From Chachezhania antarctica (GTDB lineage Bacteria; Pseudomonadota; Alphaproteobacteria; Rhodobacterales; Rhodobacteraceae): a stretch of 64,000 bases of DNA. The stretch lies in assembly GCF_003646465.1 (NCBI RefSeq), contig NZ_QZEX01000015.1, forward strand, positions 26,850 through 90,849, read 5' to 3'. Position numbers and translations under genes: made by a program. Of the stretch, positions 53,701-63,619 are shown in pieces (within the stretch, counting starts at the first letter, position 1; every line of letters begins with the position of its first letter). The notes beneath the pieces were generated by a model. That model saw nothing but the letters and a program-made list of their open reading frames with translations, did not search any database and was not told the origin of the DNA.

Positions 53701-54061
53701 GCCAACCCCATCTCGTATAGCGGACAACCCGGAAGGCGCCCGCCGTCAATTTCATCAAGCTTGGCTTTCGCCAGACCGACATATTAGTCTTTCGGGGCGG
53801 AGTTACAAGGTACAGGCCCCATAGCCCGGCAGCAGCGTACTGCAATTCCCACTTCCCTTTCCCGTGTGCAAGCGCTAAAGCCGCGCCATGGTCACTGGTA
53901 TTGCCAATATCGCCTCGCGACGCCGACGTCGCACAGCCTGAAGCGCCCCGGCGCTCGGGCCAATGCCCGTACGACCTGACTTTCCCTTACATTTCGTTGA
54001 CGTTCCCAGCCCCATCCGGCACTTCTGTGGCCTGTCCTGGGACTTATCAGAGGAAAATCTC
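53701..54061. other. 361-base intergenic region between gcrA and argD
   Basis: This divergent spacer should contain promoters for both gcrA and argD. I see no convincing gene. A short AGAGG lies before the argD start. No clear hairpin or operator was recognised. Confidence 0.6.
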
Positions 54062-55240
54062 ATGATCCCGTCCGTTCTGCCGACATATAACCGTGCGCCG
54101 CTCGAATTCGAGCGCGGCGAAGGCGCTTGGCTGATCGAGAAGGACGGGCGACGCTTTCTGGACCTGGGCGCCGGCATTGCCGTGAACGCGCTGGGCCATG
54201 CCCATCCCGATCTGGTTGCCACGATTTCCGATCAGGCGTCGAAGCTGTGGCATGTGTCGAACCTCTACAAGATCCCGCAGCAGGAAGCGCTGGCGAACCG
54301 GCTGGTCGATCTGACCTTTGCCGACACGGTCTTCTTCACGAACTCGGGCACCGAGGCGTGCGAACTGGCCGTGAAGATGGCGCGGAAGTATTTCTACGAG
54401 AAGGGTGAGCCCGAGAAGGTCGACATCATGACCTTCGATGGCTCGTTCCATGGCCGGTCGTCGGCGGCCATCGCCGCGTCTGGGGCCGAGAAGATGGTCA
54501 AGGGCTTTGGGCCCGTGCTGCCCGGTTTCGTGCATCTCCCGTGGGAGAACGCGGTGGAGGCTGCGAAGGCCGCGGTGACCGACACTACCGCCGCCATCCT
54601 GATCGAACCGATCCAGGGCGAGGGCGGTATTCGTGTGTTGCCCGATGCCGAACTGAAGGCGCTGCGCGACCTGTGCGACACGCACGGCCTGCTGCTGATC
54701 CTTGACGAGGTGCAGTGCGGCGTGGGCCGGACGGGGCGGCTCTTTGCCCATGAATGGGCCGGGATCACGCCGGATATAATGATGGTCGCCAAGGGCATCG
54801 GCGGGGGCTTCCCGCTGGGCGCCGTGCTGGCCACCGAAGAGGCCGCAAGCGGCATGGTCGCGGGCACCCACGGGTCGACCTATGGTGGCAACCCGCTGGG
54901 CTGTGCCGTGGGCCTGACGGTCCTGAACCATGTGGGCGATCCGGATTTCCTGGCCGACGTGAACCGCCGGGCGGGCCTGTTCCGTCAGCGACTGGAAGGG
55001 CTGGTGGCGGATCACCCGGAGGTGTTTGAATCGGTGCGTGGCACCGGGCTGATGCTGGGCCTGAAATGCAAGCCGCCCGCGGGTGAAGTCGTGGCGGCGG
55101 GCTATGCGGCCGGGGTCATCACCGTGCCTGCGGCGGACAACATCATCCGCCTCATCCCGCCCCTGAACCTGACCGAGGACGAAATCGGCGAAGCCATCGC
55201 GCGCCTCGGCGCCGCCGCAACGGCCCTGACAGCCGGATAA
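54062..55240 (+). CDS. argD: Acetylornithine aminotransferase
   Basis: This 392-residue class III aminotransferase matches Arg[53 protein letters not shown] and the PLP lysine in [12 protein letters not shown]. It makes N-acetylornithine in arginine synthesis. The ATG at 54062 is chosen because the sequence before it (from 53963) is not ArgD-like. argF follows on the same strand, the usual Rhodobacteraceae argD-argF pair. The 70-base spacer between them has a partial inverted repeat (CCGGAGA/TCTCCGG). Confidence 0.95.
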   Translation: MIPSVLPTYNRAPLEFERGEGAWLIEKDGRRFLDLGAGIAVNALGHAHPDLVATISDQASKLWHVSNLYKIPQQEALANRLVDLTFADTVFFTNSGTEACELAVKMARKYFYEKGEPEKVDIMTFDGSFHGRSSAAIAASGAEKMVKGFGPVLPGFVHLPWENAVEAAKAAVTDTTAAILIEPIQGEGGIRVLPDAELKALRDLCDTHGLLLILDEVQCGVGRTGRLFAHEWAGITPDIMMVAKGIGGGFPLGAVLATEEAASGMVAGTHGSTYGGNPLGCAVGLTVLNHVGDPDFLADVNRRAGLFRQRLEGLVADHPEVFESVRGTGLMLGLKCKPPAGEVVAAGYAAGVITVPAADNIIRLIPPLNLTEDEIGEAIARLGAAATALTAG

Positions 55241-55310
55241 ACAAGCCCAACTGCCCGGAGAACGCCAGCCCAAGGACGGCGGCGGTCTCCGGCCTGATCG
55301 ACGGACAGAC

Positions 55311-56237
55311 ATGAACCATTTTCTGGATATTCACACCACCGACCCGACCGACCTGCGGCAGATGATCGAAGATGCCCGCGCCATGAAGACGGCCCGCGCC
55401 GGCCGCCCGCGCGGCGCGGCGGACGACACCCGGCCGCTGGAGGGTCACGTGGTGGCCCTGATCTTCGAAAAGCCATCCACCCGGACGCGCGTGTCCTTCG
55501 ACGTCGGCGTGCGCCAGATGGGCGGCGAGACGCTGGTGCTGTCGGGGTCCGACATGCAGCTGGGCCATGGGGAGACGATCGCCGACACCGCCCGCGTGAT
55601 GTCGCGCTTCGTCGATCTGATCATGATCCGGACCTTCGATCCCTCGGTCCTGACGGAAATGGCCGAAGCCGCCGACGTGCCGGTGATCAACGGGCTGACC
55701 GACGCCTCGCATCCCTGCCAGATCATGGCCGACGTGATGACGTTCGAAGAACATCGCGGCCCCATCGCCGGGAAGAAGGTCGTCTGGACGGGCGACGGCA
55801 ACAACGTGTGTTCGTCCTTCCTGCACGCGGCCGGGCAGTTCGGGTTCGACCTGACCTTCACCGGTCCGCAGGTGCTGGACCCGGCCGCGGCCGATGTGGC
55901 CTATGCGCGCGAGAAGGGCAGCGAGATCCTGATCGAACGCGATCCCTACAAGGCGGTCGAAGGCGCAGACCTGATCGTGGCCGACACGTGGGTTTCGATG
56001 CACGATGCCCAGTCGGCGCGCGAACGGCGCCACAACCTGCTGCGGCCCTACCAGGTCGACAAGCGGTTGATGGAGGCGGCGGGGTCGGACGCGCTCTTCA
56101 TGCATTGCCTGCCCGCGCATCGCGGGGAAGAGGTGACGTCGGAAGTGATGGACGGTCCGCAATCGGTGATCTTCGACGAGGCGGAGAACCGGCTTCACGC
56201 GCAGAAGGCGATCCTGCGCTGGTGCCTGGGCGTCTGA
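55311..56237 (+). CDS. argF: Ornithine carbamoyltransferase
   Basis: This 308-residue enzyme forms citrulline from ornithine and carbamoyl phosphate. It has the carbamoyl-phosphate motif [13 protein letters not shown], the HPCQ motif in [15 protein letters not shown], and the ornithine loop [13 protein letters not shown]. Length and motifs are standard. It is 70 bases after argD and is followed by a hairpin. Confidence 0.96.
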   Translation: MNHFLDIHTTDPTDLRQMIEDARAMKTARAGRPRGAADDTRPLEGHVVALIFEKPSTRTRVSFDVGVRQMGGETLVLSGSDMQLGHGETIADTARVMSRFVDLIMIRTFDPSVLTEMAEAADVPVINGLTDASHPCQIMADVMTFEEHRGPIAGKKVVWTGDGNNVCSSFLHAAGQFGFDLTFTGPQVLDPAAADVAYAREKGSEILIERDPYKAVEGADLIVADTWVSMHDAQSARERRHNLLRPYQVDKRLMEAAGSDALFMHCLPAHRGEEVTSEVMDGPQSVIFDEAENRLHAQKAILRWCLGV

Positions 56238-56246
56238 CCTTTGCTG

Positions 56247-56273
56247 ACGGGCCGGCACAGATCGCCGGCCCGT
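56247..56273 (+). terminator. Hairpin after argF
   Basis: Perfect 10-base arms (56247-56256 and 56264-56273) enclose a 7-base loop, 10 bases after the argF stop. No true T-tract follows, so it may be a weak terminator. Confidence 0.6.
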
Positions 56274-56605
56274 TGCGCTTCGCGGGCACCTCGCTTTTTC
56301 CCGGGCCGTTCCTGCCTGACCTGACATAGGGTGACCAGGCGCCTGATCGGTTCCGGTGGCCGGACCGTTGCGGTGCATCACGCAGCAGCCACACGGGGCA
56401 GCGCTACATGTCGACGCCCTTGTTCGAGGCGATCCCGGAAGCCATGAGCGAGGACGAGATCGCACTTACGAAATCGACCCCGAGGTTCCAGTTGGGCTGA
56501 CGCCCCCGACCGGGTTTCGGGCGCGCGGCGTCTTTCATCCGTGTTCCCGGATTTACAGCGCGAGGCGCCGCGGTATCATTCCGTGCGGGAACGAGGAGGG
56601 ACAGG
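56274..56605. other. Intergenic region with a 30-codon frame
   Basis: No recognised gene lies here. A small plus-strand frame at 56408-56500 would read MSTPLFEAIPEAMSEDEIAL and a few more residues, with no good ribosome site. It could be a fragment of a decayed gene or chance. The downstream 100 bases should hold the promoter of the acyl-CoA synthetase gene, whose ribosome site GAGGAGGGA is at 56591-56599. Confidence 0.5.
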
Positions 56606-58114
56606 ATGAACCCTGCAGAATGGCTGGCCCGGACGGCGAAAGCCGTGCCGGAGGCGCCGGCGCTGTTTCACGGCGCACGCCAGATCTGCGACTATGCCGG
56701 GTTCGCCCGGATGGCCGGGTCGGTCGGTGCGCTTCTGGCGCAACGCGGGATCGGTCCCGGGGACAGGGTCGCCGTGTTCCTGCCCAACGGTCCCGATTAC
56801 CTGCCGACCCTTTACGGTATCTGGTATGCAGGCGCGACAGCCGTTCCGGTCAACGGCAAGCTGCATCCGCGGGAAGTGGCCTGGATCACCGGTCATGCGT
56901 CGGCGCGGCTTGTCTTTGCCACGGACCACCAGGCGCTGGCAGGGGCCGGCGTCGACGCCGAACTGATCGGGCCGTCGGCCGATCTTTATGCACGGGCGCC
57001 CCTGGGCCATCCCCATCCGCTGGGCGCCGACCATCCTGTCTGGATCTTCTACACCTCGGGCACCACCGGCCGCCCCAAGGGCGCGATGCTGAGCGCGGGG
57101 AACCTGATGGCCATGTCGCTCGGCTATCTCGCGGATGTCGACGACGTTCATGCCCGCGATGCCGCGCTCTACGCGGCGCCGATGTCCCACGGTGCGGGGC
57201 TTTACAATTTCGTTCACGTGCTGCGGGGCGCCCGCCACGTGCTGCCCGAAAGCGGCGGGTTCGATCCGGCCGAAATTCTGGATCTGGCCCGTAGGCTGGG
57301 GCCCGTGTCGATGTTCGCGGCACCCACCATGGTCAAGCGCCTTGTCACCGCGGCCCGGGCTGCGGTCGACAGGGGCCATGGGATCAAGACCATCGTCTAT
57401 GGCGGGGGGCCGATGTATGTCGCCGACATCCGCGAGGCGCTGGATCATTTCGGGCCGAAATTCGTCCAGATCTACGGACAGGGCGAAACGCCGATGACGA
57501 TCACTGCCCTGTCGCGTGCAGACCTGGCCGATGCGTCCCATCCCGACCGGGACAGGCGCCTGGGCTCGGTCGGCCGGGCCCATTCGGTGGCCGAGGTCCG
57601 CGTGGTCGATGATGCGGGGCGGCCCAAACCGCACGGGGAGACCGGCGAAATTGTGGTGCGGGGACCGACGGTGATGCTGGGCTATCTGGACGATGACGCG
57701 GCCAACGCGAAGGCGCTCCGCGACGGCTGGCTCTGGACCGGGGACCTGGGGCGGCTGGATGCGGACGGCTACCTGACGCTGCAGGATCGCGCCAAGGACC
57801 TGGTGGTCTCGGGCGGAACCAATATCTATCCGCGCGAGGTCGAGGAAGCGTTGCTGACCCATCCCGGCGTCAGCGAAGTGTCTGTCGTGGGCAAGCCCGA
57901 CCCGGACTGGGGAGAGATCGTGGTGGCTTTCGTCGTGGCCGCCACGCAAAGGCCCGAGGAGGCCGATCTGGACCGGGCCTGCACCGACCGGATTGCGCGC
58001 TTCAAGAAGCCGAGGCGGTACATCTTCGTCGATGCGCTGCCGAAGAACAATTACGGCAAGGTCCTTAAGACAGACCTCCGCGCGCGGCTTGGGTCCGGTC
58101 GCACTGGGGAATGA
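56606..58114 (+). CDS. AMP-forming acyl-CoA synthetase
   Basis: This 502-residue protein belongs to the ANL superfamily. It has the AMP motif IFYTSGTTGRPKGAMLS (about 146-162), the YGQGETPMTITAL motif, and the C-terminal DLVVSGGTNIYPREVEE hinge with the catalytic Lys in PKNNYGKVLK. It activates a carboxylic acid to its CoA thioester. The substrate is unclear. Fungal and plant oxalyl-CoA synthetases (Pcs60, AAE3) are in the same superfamily, so oxalate is a conceivable substrate, but medium-chain or aromatic acids are at least as likely. Confidence 0.88.
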   Translation: MNPAEWLARTAKAVPEAPALFHGARQICDYAGFARMAGSVGALLAQRGIGPGDRVAVFLPNGPDYLPTLYGIWYAGATAVPVNGKLHPREVAWITGHASARLVFATDHQALAGAGVDAELIGPSADLYARAPLGHPHPLGADHPVWIFYTSGTTGRPKGAMLSAGNLMAMSLGYLADVDDVHARDAALYAAPMSHGAGLYNFVHVLRGARHVLPESGGFDPAEILDLARRLGPVSMFAAPTMVKRLVTAARAAVDRGHGIKTIVYGGGPMYVADIREALDHFGPKFVQIYGQGETPMTITALSRADLADASHPDRDRRLGSVGRAHSVAEVRVVDDAGRPKPHGETGEIVVRGPTVMLGYLDDDAANAKALRDGWLWTGDLGRLDADGYLTLQDRAKDLVVSGGTNIYPREVEEALLTHPGVSEVSVVGKPDPDWGEIVVAFVVAATQRPEEADLDRACTDRIARFKKPRRYIFVDALPKNNYGKVLKTDLRARLGSGRTGE

Positions 58115-58193
58115 CCCGGGCGCGCATGCGCCCATCGCGCCTCGACCGCCGGGGCGGGCGGGTGGGGCGCGAGAGGCGCGATCCTTCCCGGTA

Positions 58194-59048
58194 TCAGTCC
58201 CGCCCGGCCATCGCCATGATCTTGCGCGCGGCGCGCTCGTGCGGCTTGTCGATCATCTGCCCGTCGATCCGCACGACCCCCGCCGTGGGGTCGGCGGCGA
58301 AGGCGGCCAGCACTTTCTCGGCCCAGTTCAGTTCATCTTCCGTCGGCGTGAAGGCCGCGTTCACCGGGGCCACGTGTTTCGGGTGGATCACTGCCTTGGC
58401 GCCGAACCCGTCGCGGCGCGCGGCGTTGGCCTCGGCCTCGACCACGGACAGATCGTCCAGCACCGCGCAGATCGTGTCGACCGGCACGACGCCCGCCGCC
58501 GCCGCCCCCGCAAGGCACAGGTTCCGCGCCAGCCGGAACGGCTCGTGATAGCCCTCGCGTGCGCCGTTCTCCTTGGCGCCCAGCGAGGCCGCCAGATCCT
58601 CTGCCCCCCACATCAGGCCCCAGAGCCGCGGATCGCAGCCCTTGTACGTGCCCAGCGTGAACAGGGATCCGGCCGTTTCGGTGGCAATCGCAAGGATCGG
58701 TGTCTCTCCCAGCCCATGCGCTGCCTCGAACGCCGCAAGGTAGTGGGCGCAGCGGTTCAGATCCTCCGGGCCTTCGCATTTCGGCAGCGCGATCCCGTCG
58801 GGCGCATGGGGCATCACGGCGGCCAGGTCGGCCAAGGTCAGCCCCGTGTCCAGCGCATTGACCCGCACGAACAGCTTCTGCCCTTCGCGCTTCTGGCCCA
58901 GCATCCGACCCACGATGCCGCGGGCGGCGTCCTTTTCGGACAGGGCCACCGAATCCTCCAGATCCAGGATCAGCGCATCCGCCTCGCCATCGCGGGCCTT
59001 GCCGAACTTGCGTTCGCTGTCGCCGGGGACGAACAGGAAGCTGCGCAT
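58194..59048 (-). CDS. CitE-like/malyl-CoA lyase-family protein
   Basis: This 284-residue HpcH/HpaI-CitE family protein has RSFLFVPGDSERKFGKA, ALILDLEDSV (metal-binding acid), VRVNALDTGLTLAD and LWGLMWGAEDLAASLG motifs. Members cleave or hydrolyse malyl-CoA-type thioesters. Its length is close to the Rhodobacter Mcl2 malyl-CoA thioesterase rather than the roughly 320-residue malyl-CoA lyase Mcl1. It overlaps the MaoC gene in a TGATG arrangement. A role in breaking down malyl-CoA or a 3-methylmalyl-CoA analogue is plausible, and it would supply the final cleavage of a serine cycle only if it has lyase activity. Confidence 0.82.
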   Translation of the reverse strand: MRSFLFVPGDSERKFGKARDGEADALILDLEDSVALSEKDAARGIVGRMLGQKREGQKLFVRVNALDTGLTLADLAAVMPHAPDGIALPKCEGPEDLNRCAHYLAAFEAAHGLGETPILAIATETAGSLFTLGTYKGCDPRLWGLMWGAEDLAASLGAKENGAREGYHEPFRLARNLCLAGAAAAGVVPVDTICAVLDDLSVVEAEANAARRDGFGAKAVIHPKHVAPVNAAFTPTEDELNWAEKVLAAFAADPTAGVVRIDGQMIDKPHERAARKIMAMAGRD

Positions 59049-59509
59049 CACGCGTCCCCCTGCGGTTTCTTGTACAGAAGCGACGTGCGCTTGCACTTGG
59101 CCACCAGCGTGCCGTCCTGCTTGTAGCAGCGGTGCTCGAACTCCACGATGCCCCGGTCGGGCTTCGAGCGGCTCTCGCGCAGCATCGTCACCGTGGTTTC
59201 CGCGCGCAGCGTGTCGCCGTGAAAGACCGGGTTCGGGAAGACGACATCCGTGAAGCCCAGGTTGCCCACCAGCGTGCCCAGTGTCGTGTCCTGCACCGAC
59301 AGGCCCACGAGGATCGCGAAGGTGAACATGGAGTTGAACAACCGCTGGCCCCATTCCGTCTGCTCGGCGAAATGCGCATCGATATGCAGCGGCTGCGGGT
59401 TCATCGACATCAGGCTGAACATGGTGTTGTCCGCCTCTGACACCGTGCGGCGCAGCTCGTGCTGGAACTCCTGCCCTTCGTGATACTCGTCGAAAAAGAG
59501 ACCGGCCAT
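59048..59509 (-). CDS. MaoC-family dehydratase
   Basis: This 153-residue hot-dog protein has the hydratase-2 motif region: MNPQPLHIDAHFAEQTEWGQ with the Asp/His pair, GLSVQDTTLGTLVGNLGF and a VFHGDTLRAETTV strand. It may hydrate an enoyl-CoA such as mesaconyl-CoA. It overlaps the CitE-like gene by 3 bases, so the two proteins form a pair, which is typical of C4/C5 acyl-CoA catabolic gene sets. Confidence 0.85.
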   Translation of the reverse strand: MAGLFFDEYHEGQEFQHELRRTVSEADNTMFSLMSMNPQPLHIDAHFAEQTEWGQRLFNSMFTFAILVGLSVQDTTLGTLVGNLGFTDVVFPNPVFHGDTLRAETTVTMLRESRSKPDRGIVEFEHRCYKQDGTLVAKCKRTSLLYKKPQGDA

Positions 59510-59669
59510 TCAAACCCTCCATCAATTGCCTTCTGCATGATCTGCATGAGACCCGCCCCAAAGGAAAGCAAAGGCACCAAAAAAAGGGCCATGCGCCGGC
59601 GCATATCGGGGCGTGCAAAATTGCATGATCGAGCGAACGCTGGGTCGGCTCGCTCCCCTGAGCGTCCGA

Positions 59670-60635
59670 CTACTTCCCGATGACTTCCAGCGAACCCGAA
59701 AGCCACGGCAGCTTCGCAGTCGCGGGCTCTGTGATCTGGCTGCGCACCAGCCGGCGCATCATGTCGGCCACGTCGCGGGGGACGCGGTCGGTCCAGTCGG
59801 TTCCGGCAAAAAGCGAGATCTTGCGGCCCTCGTTGCCGAAGGGCAGGGGATAGGCGTCGATCGCATCGTGGAACCGCGTGGCGCGCATGTAGCCCAGCGG
59901 CGTCGTGATCGCCCAGCCGACGCGCCGCGCGACCATGGCCATCAGGGCCAGGTGACTGCCGATTTCGAAGCGGTCGTCGAACTGCAGGCCATGCCGGGTC
60001 AGGATGCCTTCGACCTGCTGTGCGATCAGTTGTTCGCGGGCATAACGCAGCAGCGGCAGGCCGTGGATATCGGAAATGATCTTTTCCGGATCGCTGACCC
60101 AGCCGGCCGGCGTCACAAGGATGAACGGGTCTTCGACAAGCGGGTATTCCGTCACCCCGTCCATCGCCTCGCCCGTGCTGGCGGCCACGGCGATGTGGAA
60201 TTCGCGGGCCTTCATCGCGGCGGAAATCTCGCGGCTGGAGGCCGTGATCAGCTTGAACCGGCAGCGCGACAGCGAATCCGCCAGTTCGGTCACCAGCCGC
60301 GGGGTCAGGTCATTGTCGAAATCGTCGATCAGCCCGATGGACAGCGTCGTCAGATCGCCCAGGTCCATCACCGTCAGTTCGTTCTGGGCAAGGCGAAGCT
60401 CGCTCAGAACCGCTTCGGTGCGGGACAGGAAGGCGCGTCCGGCGGGCGTCACGCGCATCGGGCGACGACCGTGATCGACAAGATCGACCCCCAGCGCCTG
60501 TTCCAGATTGCGCAACTGCTGGCTGACCGCCGGCTGACTAAGCCCGGTCCGTTCCGCCGCCTGAGCGACCGACCCCGTACTGGCGAGCGCCTCGAACACC
60601 TCGAGCCCCCGCAACGTCACACCCTTGATCAGCAT
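59670..60635 (-). CDS. LysR-family regulator
   Basis: This 321-residue protein has an N-terminal HTH (GLEVFEALASTGSVAQAAER then LSQPAVSQQLRNLEQALG) and a C-terminal substrate-binding domain. It is on the same strand and 160 bases upstream of the MaoC-CitE pair, so it may control or be co-transcribed with them. The effector is unknown; a thioester-related acid is a guess from position. Confidence 0.86.
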   Translation of the reverse strand: MLIKGVTLRGLEVFEALASTGSVAQAAERTGLSQPAVSQQLRNLEQALGVDLVDHGRRPMRVTPAGRAFLSRTEAVLSELRLAQNELTVMDLGDLTTLSIGLIDDFDNDLTPRLVTELADSLSRCRFKLITASSREISAAMKAREFHIAVAASTGEAMDGVTEYPLVEDPFILVTPAGWVSDPEKIISDIHGLPLLRYAREQLIAQQVEGILTRHGLQFDDRFEIGSHLALMAMVARRVGWAITTPLGYMRATRFHDAIDAYPLPFGNEGRKISLFAGTDWTDRVPRDVADMMRRLVRSQITEPATAKLPWLSGSLEVIGK

Positions 60636-60714
60636 TCTGCCGTCCTGCCATTCCCCCCGCGCTGTTCCTTAATGGCACAGTGCACGGGGTCAAGGTTAAA
60701 GACGACAGTTTTGG

Positions 60715-61020
60715 TCAACCACAGGTTCTCCGCGCAGTATCGCCGAATTTTTTGTAGTTTTTCCACAAGACTTCATCACGGGCGCGATCCGACTGCCGGG
60801 TTTCCTGCGCCCGATGCGGATCCCGGAACCACTTGGCGACCTTGCGGCGTTCCGAGAACGAAAGCGTCTTTTGCGCAACGTTTTGTATACAACTGCACAA
60901 TCTGTCGGACGCCGCGGTGCGTTCCGACTCGCGGCAGGCCCGCTCGACAACGCCGCCTGCGTTTGCGCATGCCCCGGCCAGACACAGACCGAGAGAGAGT
61001 AAGATAATCGAATTTTTCAT
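60715..61020 (-). CDS. Small secreted hypothetical protein
   Basis: This 101-residue protein begins MKNSIILLSLGLCLAGACAN, a signal peptide of about 21 residues, followed by a cysteine-rich mature part with CRESERTAASDRLCSCIQNV and a final Cys. The tail DEVLWKNYKKFGDTARRTCG looks charged. I recall such proteins in roseobacters with the misleading label arginine transporter; the function is unknown. Four or so cysteines may form disulfides in the periplasm. The ATG at 61020 is preferred over one 18 bases upstream. Confidence 0.68.
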   Translation of the reverse strand: MKNSIILLSLGLCLAGACANAGGVVERACRESERTAASDRLCSCIQNVAQKTLSFSERRKVAKWFRDPHRAQETRQSDRARDEVLWKNYKKFGDTARRTCG

Positions 61021-61209
61021 GGACTGCCTCTTGCCCATCTGGTTTGCACGTCCGGCCCGGTTTGCCCGGATCCGTGGCGGCCCGGCTTTGCCGGTTTTCC
61101 GCCTTATGGCGTCCTAGATACCGTCAATCGGGGCTTCAGATCAATCTTCTATCGCTGGCAGGCGCGTCCCGCTTGACCGGCCCGGCGTTCACGATCATAT
61201 GCACGTTCC

Positions 61210-63009
61210 ATGACAGACCTCGCGCATATCCGGAATTTCTCCATCGTCGCCCATATCGACCACGGCAAGTCCACGCTTGCCGACAGGTTGATTCAATCGA
61301 CCAATACGGTGTCCGAACGCGAGATGAAGGAACAGCTGCTCGACGCGATGGACATCGAGCGCGAGCGCGGCATCACCATCAAGGCGAACACCGTCCGGAT
61401 CGAGTACATCGCCGACAATGGCGAGTTCTACGTGCTGAACCTGATCGACACGCCGGGCCACGTCGATTTCGCCTACGAGGTCTCCCGTTCCATGCACGCG
61501 GTCGAAGGCTCGCTCCTGGTGGTCGACAGCACCCAAGGGGTCGAGGCGCAGACGCTTGCCAACGTCTACCAGGCCATCGATGCGGATCACGAGATCATCC
61601 CGGTCCTGAACAAGATCGACCTGCCCGCGTCGGAACCCGACCGGGTGAAGGCGCAGATCGAGGACGTGATCGGGATCGACGCCTCCGACGCGCTGCTGGT
61701 GTCGGCCAAGTCCGGCATTGGCATCCACGAGACGCTGGAGGCGATCTGCCACCGTCTTCCCGCGCCTTCGGGCGACCGTGACGCACCGCTGAAGGCCATG
61801 CTGGTCGACAGCTGGTACGATCCCTATCTGGGTGTCGTCGTGCTCGTCCGGATCATGGACGGCGTGATGAAGAAGAACGACCGCGTGCGGTTCATGCGCT
61901 TCGGCACCGTGCACCAGATCGACCGGATCGGCGTCTTCCGCCCCGCGATGCAGAATGTCGATGAGCTGGGCCCGGGCGAGATCGGGTTCATCACCGCGTC
62001 GATCAAGCAGGTCCGCGACACCAAGGTTGGCGACACGATCACCCATGAAAAGAGGGGCACCGACAAGGCGCTTCCGGGCTTCAAGCCGTCCGTTCCAGTG
62101 GTGTTCTGCGGCCTCTTCCCCGTCGATTCCGCCGAATTCGAAGACCTGCGCGACGCGATCGAGAAGCTCGCCCTGAACGACGCCTCGTTCTCGTACGAGA
62201 TGGAGACCTCCGCCGCGCTGGGTTTCGGCTTCCGATGCGGGTTCCTTGGGCTTCTCCACCTCGAAGTGATCCGCGACCGGCTGGAACGCGAATACGGGAT
62301 CGACCTGATCACCACCGCGCCGTCGGTCGTCTACCATGTATTCATGAAGGACGGGGAGGTGCTGGAACTGCACAACCCCGCCGACATGCCCGACCTGACC
62401 CATGTCGATCATATCGAGGAGCCGCGGATCAAGGCCACGATCATGGTGCCCGACGACTACCTGGGCGACGTGCTGAAGCTGTGCCAGGACCGCCGCGGCA
62501 TCCAGCAGGAGCTGACCTATGCTGGCAGCCGCCCGCTTGTCGTCTACGATCTGCCGCTGAACGAGGTCGTGTTCGATTTCTACGACCGGCTGAAATCGGT
62601 GACCAAGGGCTATGCCAGCTTCGATTACCAGATGATCGGCTACCGTGAAGATTCGCTGGTGAAGATGCAGATCCTCGTGAACGACGAACCCGTGGACGCG
62701 CTTTCCACCATGGTGCACCGCGATCGGGCGGAACAGCGCGGCCGGGCGATGGTCGAGAAGCTGAAGGACCTGATCCCGCGCCACATGTTCAAGATCCCGA
62801 TCCAGGCGGCCATTGGCGGCAAGGTCATCGCGCGCGAGACGCTGTCGGCCATGCGCAAGGACGTGACGGCGAAATGCTATGGCGGCGACGCGACCCGGAA
62901 GCGCAAGCTGCTGGACAAGCAGAAGGCCGGCAAGAAGAAGATGCGCCAGTTCGGCAAGGTGGACATTCCGCAGGAAGCGTTCATCTCGGCGCTGAAAATG
63001 GACAGCTAG
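61210..63009 (+). CDS. lepA: Elongation factor 4 (LepA)
   Basis: This 599-residue translational GTPase has the G1 motif [34 protein letters not shown] (G3), NKIDLPA (G4), and the LepA-specific C-terminal domain with [20 protein letters not shown]. It remodels stalled ribosomes. Length and motifs are standard. Confidence 0.97.
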   Translation: MTDLAHIRNFSIVAHIDHGKSTLADRLIQSTNTVSEREMKEQLLDAMDIERERGITIKANTVRIEYIADNGEFYVLNLIDTPGHVDFAYEVSRSMHAVEGSLLVVDSTQGVEAQTLANVYQAIDADHEIIPVLNKIDLPASEPDRVKAQIEDVIGIDASDALLVSAKSGIGIHETLEAICHRLPAPSGDRDAPLKAMLVDSWYDPYLGVVVLVRIMDGVMKKNDRVRFMRFGTVHQIDRIGVFRPAMQNVDELGPGEIGFITASIKQVRDTKVGDTITHEKRGTDKALPGFKPSVPVVFCGLFPVDSAEFEDLRDAIEKLALNDASFSYEMETSAALGFGFRCGFLGLLHLEVIRDRLEREYGIDLITTAPSVVYHVFMKDGEVLELHNPADMPDLTHVDHIEEPRIKATIMVPDDYLGDVLKLCQDRRGIQQELTYAGSRPLVVYDLPLNEVVFDFYDRLKSVTKGYASFDYQMIGYREDSLVKMQILVNDEPVDALSTMVHRDRAEQRGRAMVEKLKDLIPRHMFKIPIQAAIGGKVIARETLSAMRKDVTAKCYGGDATRKRKLLDKQKAGKKKMRQFGKVDIPQEAFISALKMDS

Positions 63010-63023
63010 GGGCGGGGCAACGC

Positions 63024-63085
63024 TGCGTGGCAACCACGCACCCTACGCACAACTGCCCCCGTAGGGTGCGTGCTCCGCACGCACC
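63024..63085. repeat. Two REP-like hairpins after lepA
   Basis: TGCGTGG-CAA-CCACGCA at 63024-63040 and GGTGCGTGC-TCC-GCACGCACC at 63065-63085, separated by CCTACGCAC-type text that repeats the GTAGGGTGCGTG motif. The motif is similar to small GTGCGTG repeats I recall in Rhodobacteraceae intergenic regions. Neither hairpin has a T-tract. Confidence 0.6.
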
Positions 63086-63187
63086 ATCCGCGGCCGCTCA
63101 TCTCCCCAGATACACGCCAAACACGAAAAATCCTGTCCTCCTGCCGCAGAGCTATCTAAACTCTGCCGCAACACTGGAGGATAACCC

Positions 63188-63619
63188 ATGAAACCCATCC
63201 GCACGCTGGCCCTGCTGGCCGCTCTCGCCACGTCCCCCGCCCTGGCCGACGGGATCGAAGCCGACGACGCGGCGCTGATGGTGGGCACATGGGTTGGGGT
63301 CGTCGCCTCGGGCAATGCCGACACGGTGGCGAGCGTCCTTGCCCCGGAATTCCAGATCGTCCGCGGCAGCGGCACGCAGCACGACGCGGCGTCCTACGTT
63401 CAGAACAACTTCCCCAAGATCACGTCGATCCCCGACGCCACCGACTTCGTCGTCACGGGCGAAGGCGACATCCGCGTGGTCAGCTATGTCCTGCAGATCA
63501 CCGAGACGGTCGACGGCAAGGAACTGCAACACGAAGCCCCCCGCCTGACCGTCTTCCGCCGCATCGGAGAGACATGGTTCGTTTCGGCGCATGCGAATTT
63601 TGCTTTGCCGCAGGGGTGA
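63188..63619 (+). CDS. Secreted SnoaL/DUF4440-like protein
   Basis: This 143-residue protein has a signal peptide (residues 1-20, ending ALADG) and a mature domain resembling NTF2-like/SnoaL proteins, with LAPEFQIVRGSGTQHDAASY and RRIGETWFVSAHANF at the end. Members bind small ligands or have minor enzymatic roles; the function is unknown here. GGAGG lies before the ATG. Confidence 0.75.
   Translation: MKPIRTLALLAALATSPALADGIEADDAALMVGTWVGVVASGNADTVASVLAPEFQIVRGSGTQHDAASYVQNNFPKITSIPDATDFVVTGEGDIRVVSYVLQITETVDGKELQHEAPRLTVFRRIGETWFVSAHANFALPQG

Noticed and set aside
59613..61007. 464-codon plus-strand frame over the LysR gene
   Set aside because: It overlaps a clear LysR gene and a small secreted protein on the minus strand; no recognisable motifs.
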